Source: Anisodus tanguticus
Taxonomy: Eukaryota; Streptophyta; Magnoliopsida; Solanales; Solanaceae
Reading direction: 5' to 3'
DNA: 64,000 nucleotides
NCBI GenBank assembly: GCA_034509755.1
Contig: CM067545.1
Location: forward strand, 41,781,062 to 41,845,061
Shown: positions 9,780 through 19,014 of the stretch, piece by piece
Layout of the letters: every line of letters begins with the position of its first letter
Numbering within the stretch: the first letter of the stretch is position 1
Made by a program: the position numbers and the translations under genes
Notes under the pieces: generated by a model
Databases searched by the model: none
What the model saw: only the letters and a program-made list of their open reading frames with translations
Told to the model about the DNA's origin: nothing

Positions 9780-11054
9780 ATGAGTTCTTCAAGACAGACG
9801 CCAAAAGACAAAGGGAAAGGCCCAGCCAAACCCGTAGACAGCTATAGACAAGCTATGTTGGGAAATCTGAATTTCAGACCCACAGCTACCATAGACACTC
9901 CAGCATTAGAAAGATTATATTTTGGTAAGAATAACTTAGTTTGTTTTCCACCGTCTAACCTTACTTTTAAAGTTTTGTCAGATTATGTAATAGACAGAGA
10001 GCAAAGGTGCCTGATAGACAATCTGTGGATGGCACACAACAAAAAAGACAACAGCCATTTTGTGGCAACTCTAAATAGCACTTGTTTTTACTTCAATGAA
10101 AAGAATTTGAACAAAAAATTCAAGTTTTACGTCGTTGTTCATGGAAAAACAAATGGTATCTTTCAGACTTGGCTAGAAGTAGTAGACTCCATAAAAGACT
10201 TTAAAACCCCTTTATTCAAAGGATTTAATGTCTTCACAGAAGCATTAGATTATGCCCGGGGAACCCTTGGGCCCAACTTCTTTTTATCACCAGCTCTGAA
10301 ACATAGCCAGCACCAGACTCCTCAGTATAATATACAGAAAGACACAGACAAAATTATCTTTTGCGCTCATTATAGTACAATGACCGAAGCCTTCAAAAGA
10401 TTAAACCAGACCAAAGAAGAACTTCAGAAACAGAATATCCATCTAATAGAAAAAGTCACAGAACTAGAGCTGAAACTCAGACAAAGCTCTATCAGACAAC
10501 AGACACAGAGTTCTCCATCTCCTTCAAAAATGGATGAGACAGGTGTGCATTCCCTTCTGAATGCTAAGAAACCTATTGTACCAGGTATAGGTACAACTAG
10601 TCCGGTGCAAACGGTTGCCGGTAAAGACTTAACAAATCCGTTCATGGCTGTCACTTTGCCAAAAAGTGAAGAGGAACCAAGTTCCTCAAAGACCAGACGA
10701 AAGCTCCCGCAGACATTAACTGGATCTTCATCCAAAGCAAGGAGCAGACAGACTAAAAAGCAACAGACCAAAAATATAGAACAGATTATAAAAGAGACAT
10801 TAGAAAACATTTTTAAGGAACAGAATGACACTAAACAAGAGGATAAACATGAAATCCCCATGGCTACACCAGCAGTAGTGTCTCAGCCAGCAGATGCTAA
10901 TCAGAATTTAGACAATATAGATCATGTCTCAGAAACTAGTTCAGATAACGAGTTCCTAGAATCAAATTACGCTCAGGATGCTCAGGATCCTAATGCCGAC
11001 GATGATTCGGGGATGAGCTTCGACTCAGTAGCTCTGCATAACTTAGACACCTGA
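9780..11054 (+). CDS. pararetrovirus transactivator/viroplasmin (TAV), open frame
   Basis: The first ATG after the polyprotein stop is at 9780 and gives 424 residues (MSSSRQTPKDK start); the frame is open a little further upstream but has no ATG there. Residues about 115-165 (KFYVVVHGKTNGIFQTW onward to ALDYARG) match the caulimovirid viroplasmin domain, an RNase H1-like RNA-binding fold. A coiled coil follows at about 200-240, then a Lys/Ser-rich linker and an acidic C-terminus. In caulimoviruses the protein forms inclusion bodies and promotes reinitiation on the polycistronic RNA. It starts 27 bases after the polyprotein stop, as expected for such reinitiation. No stops interrupt it. Confidence 0.85.
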   Translation: MSSSRQTPKDKGKGPAKPVDSYRQAMLGNLNFRPTATIDTPALERLYFGKNNLVCFPPSNLTFKVLSDYVIDREQRCLIDNLWMAHNKKDNSHFVATLNSTCFYFNEKNLNKKFKFYVVVHGKTNGIFQTWLEVVDSIKDFKTPLFKGFNVFTEALDYARGTLGPNFFLSPALKHSQHQTPQYNIQKDTDKIIFCAHYSTMTEAFKRLNQTKEELQKQNIHLIEKVTELELKLRQSSIRQQTQSSPSPSKMDETGVHSLLNAKKPIVPGIGTTSPVQTVAGKDLTNPFMAVTLPKSEEEPSSSKTRRKLPQTLTGSSSKARSRQTKKQQTKNIEQIIKETLENIFKEQNDTKQEDKHEIPMATPAVVSQPADANQNLDNIDHVSETSSDNEFLESNYAQDAQDPNADDDSGMSFDSVALHNLDT

Positions 11055-11437
11055 GACGAAGAATAAATAGGAATTGGCTACCAGACAAATTACAATAATG
11101 CTAAAGCAACGGACGAAAGTGAAGATGCTAAAGCGGCAGACAAAAGAAAAAGTAGAAAATTAAAGCAGGACAGGTGTTGCCCGAAGACAAAAGTAAAAGT
11201 AAATGGACGGCAACAAAGATAAAAAGCAAGATGTAGACGGCCCCTTTAGAAAAAGTAGCAGACAACAAGGACAGCATCTTTTGAAAAATAAACAACTTTT
11301 CAAAAAGCAGATGCCAGCAACAGAGGACGACAAAGGAAAAGAAGAGTTTTTCTAAAAGTTAAAGCGACGATGGGGCCCACAGCGCACCCGACCGAAACTT
11401 TTGAAGATTCCTTTACATTTGAAGTCCGCAGACTCTC
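11055..11437 (+). promoter_or_regulatory. pararetrovirus intergenic region upstream of TATA box
   Basis: This stretch between the transactivator stop and the TATA box is purine-rich with repeated short motifs (AAAGCA, GACGA, GCAGAC). It lies where caulimovirids carry the enhancer of the pregenomic RNA promoter. A GC-richer patch (GGGGCCCACAGCGCACC) lies about 60 bases before the TATA box. Enhancer function is inference from position. Confidence 0.5.
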
Positions 11438-11445
11438 TATAAATA
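11438..11445 (+). promoter_or_regulatory. TATA box of pararetrovirus pregenomic RNA promoter
   Basis: TATAAATA lies 384 bases after the transactivator stop, in the position of the 35S-type promoter of caulimovirids. Transcription would be expected to begin about 30 bases downstream, around 11470-11480. Confidence 0.65.
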
Positions 11446-12300
11446 TCAAAGACTTGAGGATGCACAAGATAGATTGATAGATTGAAAAACCCCACTCTCA
11501 AAAAACCCTGAACATCCTCTCTAAATGTTTTCCATAGTTTCCCCTTCCCATCTGTATAAACTCCTCATATGTAAGATATTATTTTCTTACTTGCTTTCAC
11601 CTTAGCAGTAGCAGTTTCCGGGACTCCCGAAAGGGAAACCTCCCTGTACCTCTAGATATGTAAGTCTACTTTTCAGCAGTTTATCTCCTACCATGTATAT
11701 TATGTTTTGAATATTTATAAAATCTTGCAGAATTGCAGGAATTATGTTGATATAATGTTGATATCATTTTCATCATGAATCTTTCTATATAGTTATAATC
11801 ATGAAGTTCTTAATTACTGTTGTAATCTTAACTTTATTATGCTTAGACATGGCTATCTGACGAACTTAGTATATGGTTATCCTTTATTCTCTGTAATGAC
11901 ATCCATGGATTAGCCTGTAAATTCCTATATCAACGGTGGTTGGTAATATGGCCTGTTGATGTCCGCTGAAGGACGGTGTTGGCCTGAAAATTGGGTGTGG
12001 CTAAAGACGACAGTCATTATTAGGGTAAAGTCTAAAGGACGAGATGAACAGTTCAAAAGAAAAAGTGAATAGGCATAGTAAACTCAGGAACATAACAGTA
12101 ACTAGAAATGGAAACGATGATGAACAGTATATAAAGACTAGTGACTGGACCTAGTCCAGGTTAAAAAAAAAAAATTATTATTTTCATATACAGGAGATAG
12201 ACTTTGAATTATCAGACTTATATAAACAGAGTATAACAGGAAGGGAGTACCGAGTAGGACTACACAACCATACTCACACCCCCTCTATTGAAATATCATT
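11446..12300 (+). other. pararetrovirus leader region
   Basis: About 850 bases with only very short frames follow the TATA box. Long leaders with short ORFs are typical of caulimovirid pregenomic RNA. I could not find a clear initiator-Met tRNA primer site (TGGTATCAGAGC). The end near 12300 holds CACACCCCC and GAAATATCA repeats. Confidence 0.45.
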
Positions 12301-12366
12301 GAAATATCACACCCCCCTATTATATCGATCCCCTGCATAAACCTTCTTAGTTGAGCCTGTCACACA

Positions 12367-12495
12367 TGACTTGCCAAGTGTGGTTAATCGGCTGACTTGG
12401 TTTGCAGGCTATTGCGTCAGTCCGGGGTTTACCCTGTGCGCACTCGAGAGAGTAGCGGCTGCGGGTTCCTTCGTCAACAAAAAAAAAAAAAAAAA
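12367..12495 (+). mobile_element. SINE, 5'-truncated, with A tail
   Basis: A roughly 110-base body containing GGTTTACCCTGTGCGCAC and GTAGCGGCTGCGGGTTCC, a SINE-like 3' body, ends in a 17-A tail. It is bracketed by near-identical 8-bp direct repeats, GTCACACA (12359-12366) and GTCACATA (12497-12504), which fit a target-site duplication. No A/B box pair is visible, so the tRNA-like head seems lost. Confidence 0.65.
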
Positions 12496-12504
12496 CGTCA
12501 CATA

Positions 12505-12814
12505 AACAGGGTAGGAGAAGAAAAAATAAATCTGAAAAAAATTGAATTTAAGTTCTGTGGACGATTTACACTATGTCAAGTTGTAACTGATACTATATAA
12601 TTGTAAGTACCTGGGGGTACAAAACATGATATAATAACTTCGATATAACGTAATAATTTGCTATAACTAATTACAATATGCTGAAATTATAATTTTTGGT
12701 AGAAAAGATAGTACTGTATAAGTAGTACATGGAAGCCATTTGTTGCTCTATCAAAGTACAATGAGTTTACATCTGTAGCTGTACTATTGATAGCACTAAA
12801 GAGGAGATTGCTAT
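12505..12814. other. intergenic; right part probably LINE 3' remnant
   Basis: No gene is visible. On the - strand, about 12700-12814 continues the LINE-derived remnant found on the other side of the copia insertion: it ends at the insertion point and has the character of a 3' tail of that unit. The rest is unassigned AT-rich DNA. Confidence 0.35.
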
Positions 12815-13020
12815 TGTAAGATGATATTAATCTCTCTTTAGGAGTCTTTTATTAATATCAAGATATATATAGAGTACAATATTCATCCCTTATATAATAG
12901 GAATCCTAAGCCTATACAAAAGAGGAATCCTAGTCTTACCATAATTATATTTACACAATATATGAAAATATTCTAATTATGGGTAGGGAATATATTGTTT
13001 CCTATATTTACACGTTTACA
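12815..13020 (-). repeat. 3' LTR of copia deletion derivative
   Basis: This 206-bp LTR reads, on the - strand, from TGTAAACGTG to ATCTTACA. It is nearly identical over about 180 bases to 13981-14159. Confidence 0.85.
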
Positions 13021-13029
13021 CACCCCCTC

Positions 13030-13980
13030 AGTCGGAGCGGGAGGAGGCCGGACGCTGAGACTGGATCTGAAGTCAAGAAATAATTGTCTGGGAAGTCCTT
13101 TGGTAAATATGTCTGCATACTGATAGGATGATGGAACATGTAACACTCTGACATGGCCTAACACAACTTTCTCACGAACGAAGTGTAGGTCTATCTCAAT
13201 ATGCTTGGTTCGCCGATGTTGAACCGGATTATGAGAAAGATAGATGGCGAGATGTTATCACAATACACAATAGATGCTCGACGCAAAGGACACCGAAGTT
13301 CTAACAAGAAATTTCGAGCCAACAAATCTCAACTACTACATTTGCAACGCCTCCGTACTCACTCGGCCTCGATCGGAGCGAGATAGGGTAGCCCGTCGCT
13401 TGCGTACCAAGAAATCGGATTATCCCCTAAGAAAACACAAAAGCCGGAGGTGGAGCGTTGCGTGTCCGGACACCCTGCCCAATCTGCATCCGTATATGAA
13501 AGCAACCTGTCTGGTGCAGAGGGATATAGGTGCAAACCATAATCAAGAGTGCCCTTAATGTATCGAATGATACGATTAAGAGCAGTGAAATGAGACTCCC
13601 TCGGGGGCATGCATAAATAAGCACACCTGCTGAACAGCATAAGCTATGTCTGGCCTGGTGAATGTGAGATATTGAAGTGCACCTGCAAGGCTCTTGTACA
13701 GAGTAGGATCAGAGACTGGAGCACCATCCATAGCACTAAGCTTAGATTTTGAATCAACTGGAGTAGGCACCTCTTTGCAGTTCGCCATCTTAGCCATGTA
13801 CACAATCTCTTCTGCATACTTACGCTGACACAAGAACATATGATTGGCAGACCTGGTCACTGATATCCCCAAAAAATAACTCAGCTTCCCCAAATCAGTC
13901 ATTGCAAATTCGGACTTGAGCAAGACAATAATCTCATTTTTCAATCCGTCGGAGGAGGCAGTAAGAACAATACCCTTGGG
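13030..13980 (-). pseudogene. copia RT C-terminus and RNase H remnant
   Basis: Read on the - strand, the frame leaves the LTR directly into RT sequence (LTASSDGLKNEIIVLL, LSYFLGISVTRS), then RNase H-domain sequence (YTDADWAGCPDTQRSTSG) and the C-terminal KGLPRQLFLDFRSSLSVRPP. Several frame changes are present. The RT catalytic YVDD is missing because the deletion removed it. It could not encode an active enzyme. Confidence 0.8.
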
Positions 13981-14159
13981 GAGTCTTTCATTAATATCAA
14001 GGTATATATAGAGTACAATATTCATCCCTTATACAATAGGAATCCTAAGCCTATACAAAAGAGGAATCCTAGTCTTACCATAATTATATTTACACAATAT
14101 ATGGAAATATTCTAATTATGGGTAGGGAATATGTTGTTTCCTATATTTACACGTTTACA
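13981..14159 (-). repeat. 5' LTR (inner end deleted) of copia deletion derivative
   Basis: This stretch matches the 12815-13020 LTR but lacks the last roughly 27 bases next to the primer site. The deletion junction lies at about 13975-13981. Confidence 0.8.
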
Positions 14160-14164
14160 GCTAC

Positions 14165-14500
14165 TACTACTACTTGCTTCTGATGTATGATTACAAAAAG
14201 AGTAAATATCATGTTGGCAGGAGTTGCAGCAGGATTTAGATTTCTGATAGTTGGTGCACCTCTCTGATCTTCACGAAGGAGATGTGCTACAAAAAGGGGG
14301 ACGGTGCTCGAAAATCCTAATGCTGCTTTCAGTCGGTGTAGAACCAAAATGTGCTAGTTGATCTGCAACCGAGTTTTGCTCTCTGTATACATGAGCGATA
14401 TGTGGATCATGCAGCATGTTCAGGAGAGACCTGCAATTGTCATAGATTGGAAGTGAATTGTGACTTGTGAGTGACATTTTGAATCTGTGTTAACAGTTCC
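14165..14500 (-). pseudogene. LINE-type RNase H (RVT_3-like) remnant
   Basis: On the - strand, 14477 down to 14271 reads LPIYDNCRSLLNMLHDP then HVYREQNSVADQLAHFG. The latter is the C-terminal helix signature of plant RNase H-like domains found at the end of L1-type LINE ORF2 and in related host-domesticated genes. The upstream part (AQELLTQIQN) is in another frame. The copia derivative inserted just downstream of it. It is a decayed fragment with no start codon context. Confidence 0.65.
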
Positions 14501-14540
14501 TGTGCATCAATATTGATAATTCCTTACGCTATCCATATAT

Positions 14541-14650
14541 ATATGCAGAGCCAGATGGTGGCTAGGGGTTCACACGAACCTCTTTGGCGGAAACTTATTA
14601 TGTATATATGAGAATTATTTTTATGTATATATAGTAAATGTTCCTTGTCT
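14541..14650. repeat. dispersed non-autonomous repeat fragment
   Basis: GCAGAGCCAGATGGTGGCTAG followed by GGGGTTCACACGAACC and TATGTATATA stretches resembles a repeat commonly scattered in Solanaceae genomes (AGAGCCAGA...GAACCC type). The assignment is from recall of the motif and cannot be confirmed here. Confidence 0.35.
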
Positions 14651-15055
14651 TTTTCGTTTGTTTATTCCTTTAATGTTACTGTATTAGGTTTCATCGAACG
14701 ACTAGATTATTTGGCCACTCACTCGGATTGAGTTCTCCAAGATAGATGTATAGATTAGAGCACACATAATTGTGACACCAAAATTTAGACATGCATACAC
14801 CTAGTCGTGGGGTTAGGGAGGTGGGGGATAGAAAAGGATCGACAAATAAAGAGAGGAGGAGGACCCATGTTCCTTCATGAATGCAACGTAATTGAGATAC
14901 TATAAAATCTGCATGCAGATTGATTTGTGACAATGCTTCCTCTTGCGTGCATGGGCTGAGTTTCTCCCACCACGCAGCCGCCACCTATTTACCATGATCA
15001 TGACCTTTTCTTTTCCATTTTACCTTTTTTATTTCTATTTAATCCTTCGATTTTA
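14651..15055. other. intergenic, no gene recognised
   Basis: A - strand frame of 97 codons exists at 14691-14984, but it has no recognisable domain and looks like chance. No other signal was seen. Confidence 0.4.
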
Positions 15056-15330
15056 TACTCCCTCTATCTTAATTTTGTGAAGGTGTTCAGTCAGGACTCA
15101 GGATCGTACACTTAATTTTGATTATGCAATTAGGTATATATTTTTCAAATAATTTAATTAAAATAAATTTTACATATTTGAAAATTATATAAAAAGTACT
15201 AAAATTCAACGTAGTAAATAATTTAAAATATTTAAAATTAATTTGAAAAATATTATAGTCAAAAGAAAAAATTGTTTAACTCCGATCCCCAACTAGTAAC
15301 GGCTTTTCATAAAATGGGACGGAGGGAGTA
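15056..15330. mobile_element. Stowaway-like MITE
   Basis: Terminal inverted repeats CTCCCTCTATCTTAATTTTG at the left and the complement of AAAATGGGACGGAGGGAG at the right are flanked by TA on both sides (15056-57, 15329-30). Length (about 275 bp), AT-rich interior, TA target and CTCCCTC ends are the Stowaway pattern. Confidence 0.8.
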
Positions 15331-15933
15331 TGAATTAAATTTTACCACAAATATAAATTAATTTGCATTATCAGGTAATTAACCGTTTTAACGTCTTTTC
15401 TTATAAATTGGATAATAATTTAGAATATTAGATAAACAACCTGTTATAATAAGAAATAGTATTGTATTGTAAAAATGATCTATATTGATAATGTATATAT
15501 ATAGTTGAACTCTTTATTTAGTTAAAAACCTTTCATTTGATAATTGATTTAGCTATGGATACATCTAGTTTACAAATCAGCCCTTTTTGTCCACCTGCTC
15601 CTTTTGGTTTCCACGGGAACGAACGGACGACGTATAAACAGAGAAAAAGCGGTAGAAGAAATGGTAAAGTACGTAATATATTAGACATTTTTGGAGTTCA
15701 ATATAGCTTACCAAATAAAGTTAGTAGCATTTTGTCAATACAAATGCAACATCTTCAAGCTAATGTAACTAATACTTAGAACATTCAACTCTTACCTTAG
15801 ACGATAAAGTATATGACAGTATAATTTTTGGGAGATAGATGTTGAACTATAATTACTCTTCGATACACGTAGCTCTGCTTGTTGTTTATGTCAATAGTAA
15901 GATCCTGAATATGATGCTTAAGTGACGACCAAA
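15331..15933. other. intergenic with an unassigned 80-codon frame
   Basis: AT-rich DNA. A + strand frame at 15537-15779 contains ISPFCPPAPFGFHGNE, which I cannot match to a family. It has no visible promoter and may be chance or an old gene fragment. Confidence 0.3.
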
Positions 15934-16175
15934 CACTACTAAATATTTTCTATTTTTCCACTGAATTTTTCACTAAAAAATGTTTAATGGCTCGCTGGGA
16001 AAAACCTAATTAGTAGTGCTTTCAAATGAAAAAATTAAGAAGTTTTCTAGCGTTTCAATGAGAACCTATTTTTCACCATGCGTTTTGTCAGCTCGCTGGT
16101 TCGGTGTAAAGATTATATTTTATAGCTCAAATTTTTCACTCAATATCGATGGAAAAAACCTTTATTTCTAGTAGT
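15934..16175. mobile_element. CACTA-like non-autonomous element, copy 1
   Basis: It begins CACTACTAAATATTTTC and ends TATTTCTAGTAGT, with the last base of the terminus changed. The interior shares GTTTTCTAGCGTTTCAATG and CACCATGCGTTTT with the copy at 19941-20195. CACTACTA ends point to the CACTA superfamily. No coding capacity. Confidence 0.65.
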
Positions 16176-16393
16176 ATAATTCATTTTTAGGGGTGGTTCG
16201 GATTATATACTTGAAGGATATTTTATTTCCTCACTACTAATAAGATCAGGAAACAAATCCAAGAAAATTAAAGAAAAAATAACTATCCCTGTCTATAGTA
16301 CCAAAGAAGCTAGATGACAAAGATTGAGGGGTATAAGTGACATTTCAAATAAAAGGAGAAAACAATGCTAAGCTCCCACGTATGTCATGTTTC

Positions 16394-16442
16394 ATTGGTA
16401 TACAACATGATGACAAAGTGGGAAGGAGTGTATATATATAAG
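16394..16442 (+). promoter_or_regulatory. candidate core promoter of the MYB gene
   Basis: TATATATATAAG (16431-16442) lies 84 bases before the MYB start codon, with an inverted CCAAT (ATTGG, 16395-16399) about 35 bases upstream. Spacing fits a plant TATA promoter with a 5' UTR of roughly 50-60 bases. No other regulatory site can be claimed. Confidence 0.5.
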
Positions 16443-16525
16443 CATAATGTAATCAAGTTATTAGGTAGGATTAGAAGGAGGCAGCCCCCCAAAATCATAA
16501 AGAAACTATACTCTATTAGAATAAT

Positions 16526-17977
16526 ATGGGAAGGTCTCCTTGTTGTGATGAAACAGGCATTAAGAAAGGTCCATGGACTCCTGAAGAAGATCAAAGACTC
16601 ATCAACCATATCAAGAAACATGGCCATGGTAGCTGGAGAGCCCTCCCTAAACTCGCAGGTACATACAATTTTATTACTTAAATCAACTTACTTTTGAACA
16701 TTCAAATTATTCCCTCAGTCCCAGTTTGTGTAGCACTTTTCGCTTTTTGAAATTCAAGCTATATGAATTTGACCAATGTTATAAAATATATTTTTTTCAT
16801 TATATTGAAATGAGAAGAATTGCAACTTATAGTAATTATCATATAGTTTTTGAATATTCTATATAATCCAATTTAGCTTAAAAAATTATTCATATTGATT
16901 CGCGAAAAGCTAAAATTGCTACATAAAATTGGTACGGATCGAGTAATTTTTTTCTCATATGTTTGTACATTGATTAATTGTTGGTACATGCTCCAGGTCT
17001 AAATAGATGTGGAAAGAGTTGTAGATTGCGATGGACTAATTATCTTAGGCCAGATATCAAGAGAGGCAAGTTTTCTCAAGAAGAAGAACAAACAATCCTC
17101 AATCTTCATGCTATTCTTGGCAACAAGTAATTAAATCATTTTCTTCTCTCAATTAAATTTGGCTAGCTATGTTCTTGAAAATTTATTCACACATAGAGTT
17201 TCTTTTTTTATTGTTTAATTAAGATGGTCAGCAATTGCAACACATCTACCGGGGCGAACTGATAATGAAATAAAGAATTTCTGGAACACACATCTGAAGA
17301 AGAAGCTGATACAAATGGGGTATGATCCGATGACTCATCGGCCTCGGACCGATATATTTAGCAGCTTGCCTCATCTTATGGCTCTTGCAAATTTGAAGGA
17401 GTTAGTGAAACACCATCACTCATCATGGGAAGGACAAGCTGTTATGAGATCACTACAATCAGAAGTTGCTACACTTCAATATTTGCATTACCTTCTTCAA
17501 CCTCCAAATATGGTAGCAAACAACACTAGTAGTGCCAATAATATCCCCGATATGGAAGCTTATAATAATCTTTTAAACTCAATGAAAGATGGCCAAAGTA
17601 TAAATTTGGAAAATTCCTTGAACAATATTCCACCACTAGCACCTTCAAGTAGTCTTCAAGCTATTCAAGATTCAATCCCTTTCTCCCATTTACCTGAGTT
17701 GGAAACTGCCCCTTGTAGTAGCTTCCTATTAACTACTTCTCTTAATAAAAACATGATAAATACACCTACTACTACTTCACCATGGCAGCTTCCTTCTTCT
17801 CCTCGTCCTCCGGTAGTAGTTGCAGCAAATGATCAGTCTAATCCCGCCATTAAAAATATTGACACAGGAGAAGGGGATATAATTAATTGTATTACTCCTT
17901 TCTTTGGAGGAGCACATCCTAATTCAGTGTGGTCTGACATTCTCCTTGAAGACTCTTTGTTCCATGATATTCCCTAG
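16526..17977 (+). CDS. R2R3-MYB transcription factor, MYB53/92/93-like, three exons
   Basis: Exons are 16526-16658 (133 bp), 16997-17126 (130 bp) and 17224-17977 (754 bp), joined by GT-AG introns; the sum is 1017 bp, 338 residues plus TAG. Exon sizes of 133 and 130 bp and the intron phases are the classic plant R2R3-MYB arrangement. R2 runs from GPWTPEEDQRLINHI to CRLRWTNYLRP, and R3 from RGKFSQEEEQTILNLH to FWNTHLKKKL. Trp residues are at expected places, with Phe replacing the first Trp of R3 as usual. The bHLH-binding motif is absent. After R3, GYDPMTHRPRTDIFSSLP and LQYLHYLLQPPNM resemble subgroup 24 (MYB53/92/93), linked in other plants to suberin and root development. The C-terminus is Ser/Pro/Asn-rich and acidic near the end, like an activation domain. 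The MGRSPCCDE start is strongly conserved. A nuclear DNA-binding role is well supported; subgroup is by eye. Confidence 0.93.
16708..16945. mobile_element. Stowaway-like MITE inside MYB intron 1
   Basis: Left end TTCCCTCAGTCCCAGTTTG and right end complementary to AAATTGGTACGGATCGAG are imperfect inverted repeats flanked by TA (16708-09, 16944-45). It makes up about 238 of the 338 bases of intron 1 and leaves both splice sites untouched. Confidence 0.65.
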
Positions 17978-19014
17978 TTGTTAATTAGTATAGGCAATTG
18001 TATCAGAGGTATTTTTCCAGTTTGAACAGATATGGTTGATAAGCATACCTATTTATGATATCGAATAGAAATGATCATTATCATGGGACGTATATCAGAC
18101 TTCTAACAAATATGGTATGAAAGGCTTGGAGTGTCTTGTTTTACCACTTTTATGTTTTCCTTTTCTAATTCCGTTCCTTTACTAATCTTCGGCCCCTTAT
18201 TCGGTTTCTTTTTTTTCTATTGGACATATACTGTCAATTAATTAATGTACTTGTAAGAACGTGTTGACGTATAATATATGTAGGCTTCTGTACACATTAC
18301 TAATGCATGGAAACTGGGATATATATAATGATGAGTATGGTATTTTACAGCTTTTTTTTCACATAATGTTTTTCTTTTTTCTGAATTAATTACTGAAATG
18401 TAATTATGTTACTTTTTTTTTTTTGTCTTCATGAATATATTGGTTTTGATTGCTACCAGCCTATACGTAGGGTAAGGCATGAGTGATAATTTGTAGTAAT
18501 AATAATAATCATGCAAAAAACTGCTAAATGGTGACAAGAAGCACGTAAACTAGAATATTCTTCATGCACATAATAACAACAAAATCGAAGCTGTCCAAAG
18601 TAAAAAAACACATAGGATTTTACCACTTTAGCTTCTGTCTTTTGTTTTATTCTATTTTTTCTTGGCTGCTTTTGGAGATAATTTCACTTAGATATATACA
18701 CTTTAGCAAAATAAATATTCTAATGTATGTCCTACCTTAATGAGAAAATCACAGGGAATGATAGGGTAGAAGAGCAAATAGAAACAGCCACTCTCCCTTC
18801 TCAAGTCTTTCTCTTTTCGTCTCTCTTAAGTTTCTTTGTTCTTGCTGAGAACTTTCAGAGATTAGAATTATTTTATATAAAAAAACGAAAAAGAGATAAC
18901 TAATTTCTTTTATTTCAACAAAAACCTCAAGGACTTCTAATAGCATATCTTTGTAATTTTAATTCGTTTCCGATGTTTCAATCTTTTTCATTGATATATA
19001 TATTGTTTCCACGG
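17978..19014. other. MYB 3' flank, no further gene
   Basis: AT-rich sequence after the MYB stop; the beginning must hold the 3' UTR and poly(A) site, but no unique signal stands out. Poly-T runs occur near 18352 and 18412. A - strand frame at 18749-18946 has no recognisable feature. Confidence 0.5.

Larger units (their letters stand above)
6535..12300 (+). mobile_element. endogenous pararetrovirus (Caulimoviridae, Solendovirus-like), partial copy
   Basis: The order is coat-protein C-terminus with CCHC knuckle, protease-RT-RNase H polyprotein, transactivator/viroplasmin, then a long intergenic region with a TATA-type promoter and leader. That order, with RT and transactivator as separate ORFs, matches cavemovirus/solendovirus genomes, and tobacco vein clearing virus-like copies are known in Solanaceae chromosomes. 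The movement protein and the N-terminal part of the coat protein are absent, so the copy is incomplete. It has no LTRs or integrase, as expected for a pararetrovirus. The left edge joins Sirevirus sequence at about 6.52-6.55 kb; the right edge is unclear but lies before the SINE at 12367. Family is secure; genus is inferred from gene order. Confidence 0.88.
12815..14159 (-). mobile_element. Ty1/copia deletion derivative with two LTRs
   Basis: This is a short - strand element: 3' LTR at 12815-13020, RT/RNase H remnant, then 5' LTR at 13981-14159. The LTR ends are TGTAAACG and CTTACA. The polypurine tract CTGAGGGGGTG abuts the 3' LTR. Flanking 5-mers GCTAT (12810-12814) and GCTAC (14160-14164) match 4 of 5, suggesting a TSD with one change. 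The primer site, gag, protease, integrase and most of RT are gone, as is the inner end of the 5' LTR. The coding remnant matches the two copia elements at 33 and 39 kb. Confidence 0.85.

Noticed and set aside
10424..10861. 145-codon - strand frame
   Set aside because: Shadow of the transactivator gene on the opposite strand; no domain.
11845..11862. ATGGCTATCTGACG as a possible primer binding site of the pararetrovirus
   Set aside because: It matches TGGTATCAGAGC only with an insertion and several changes; too weak.
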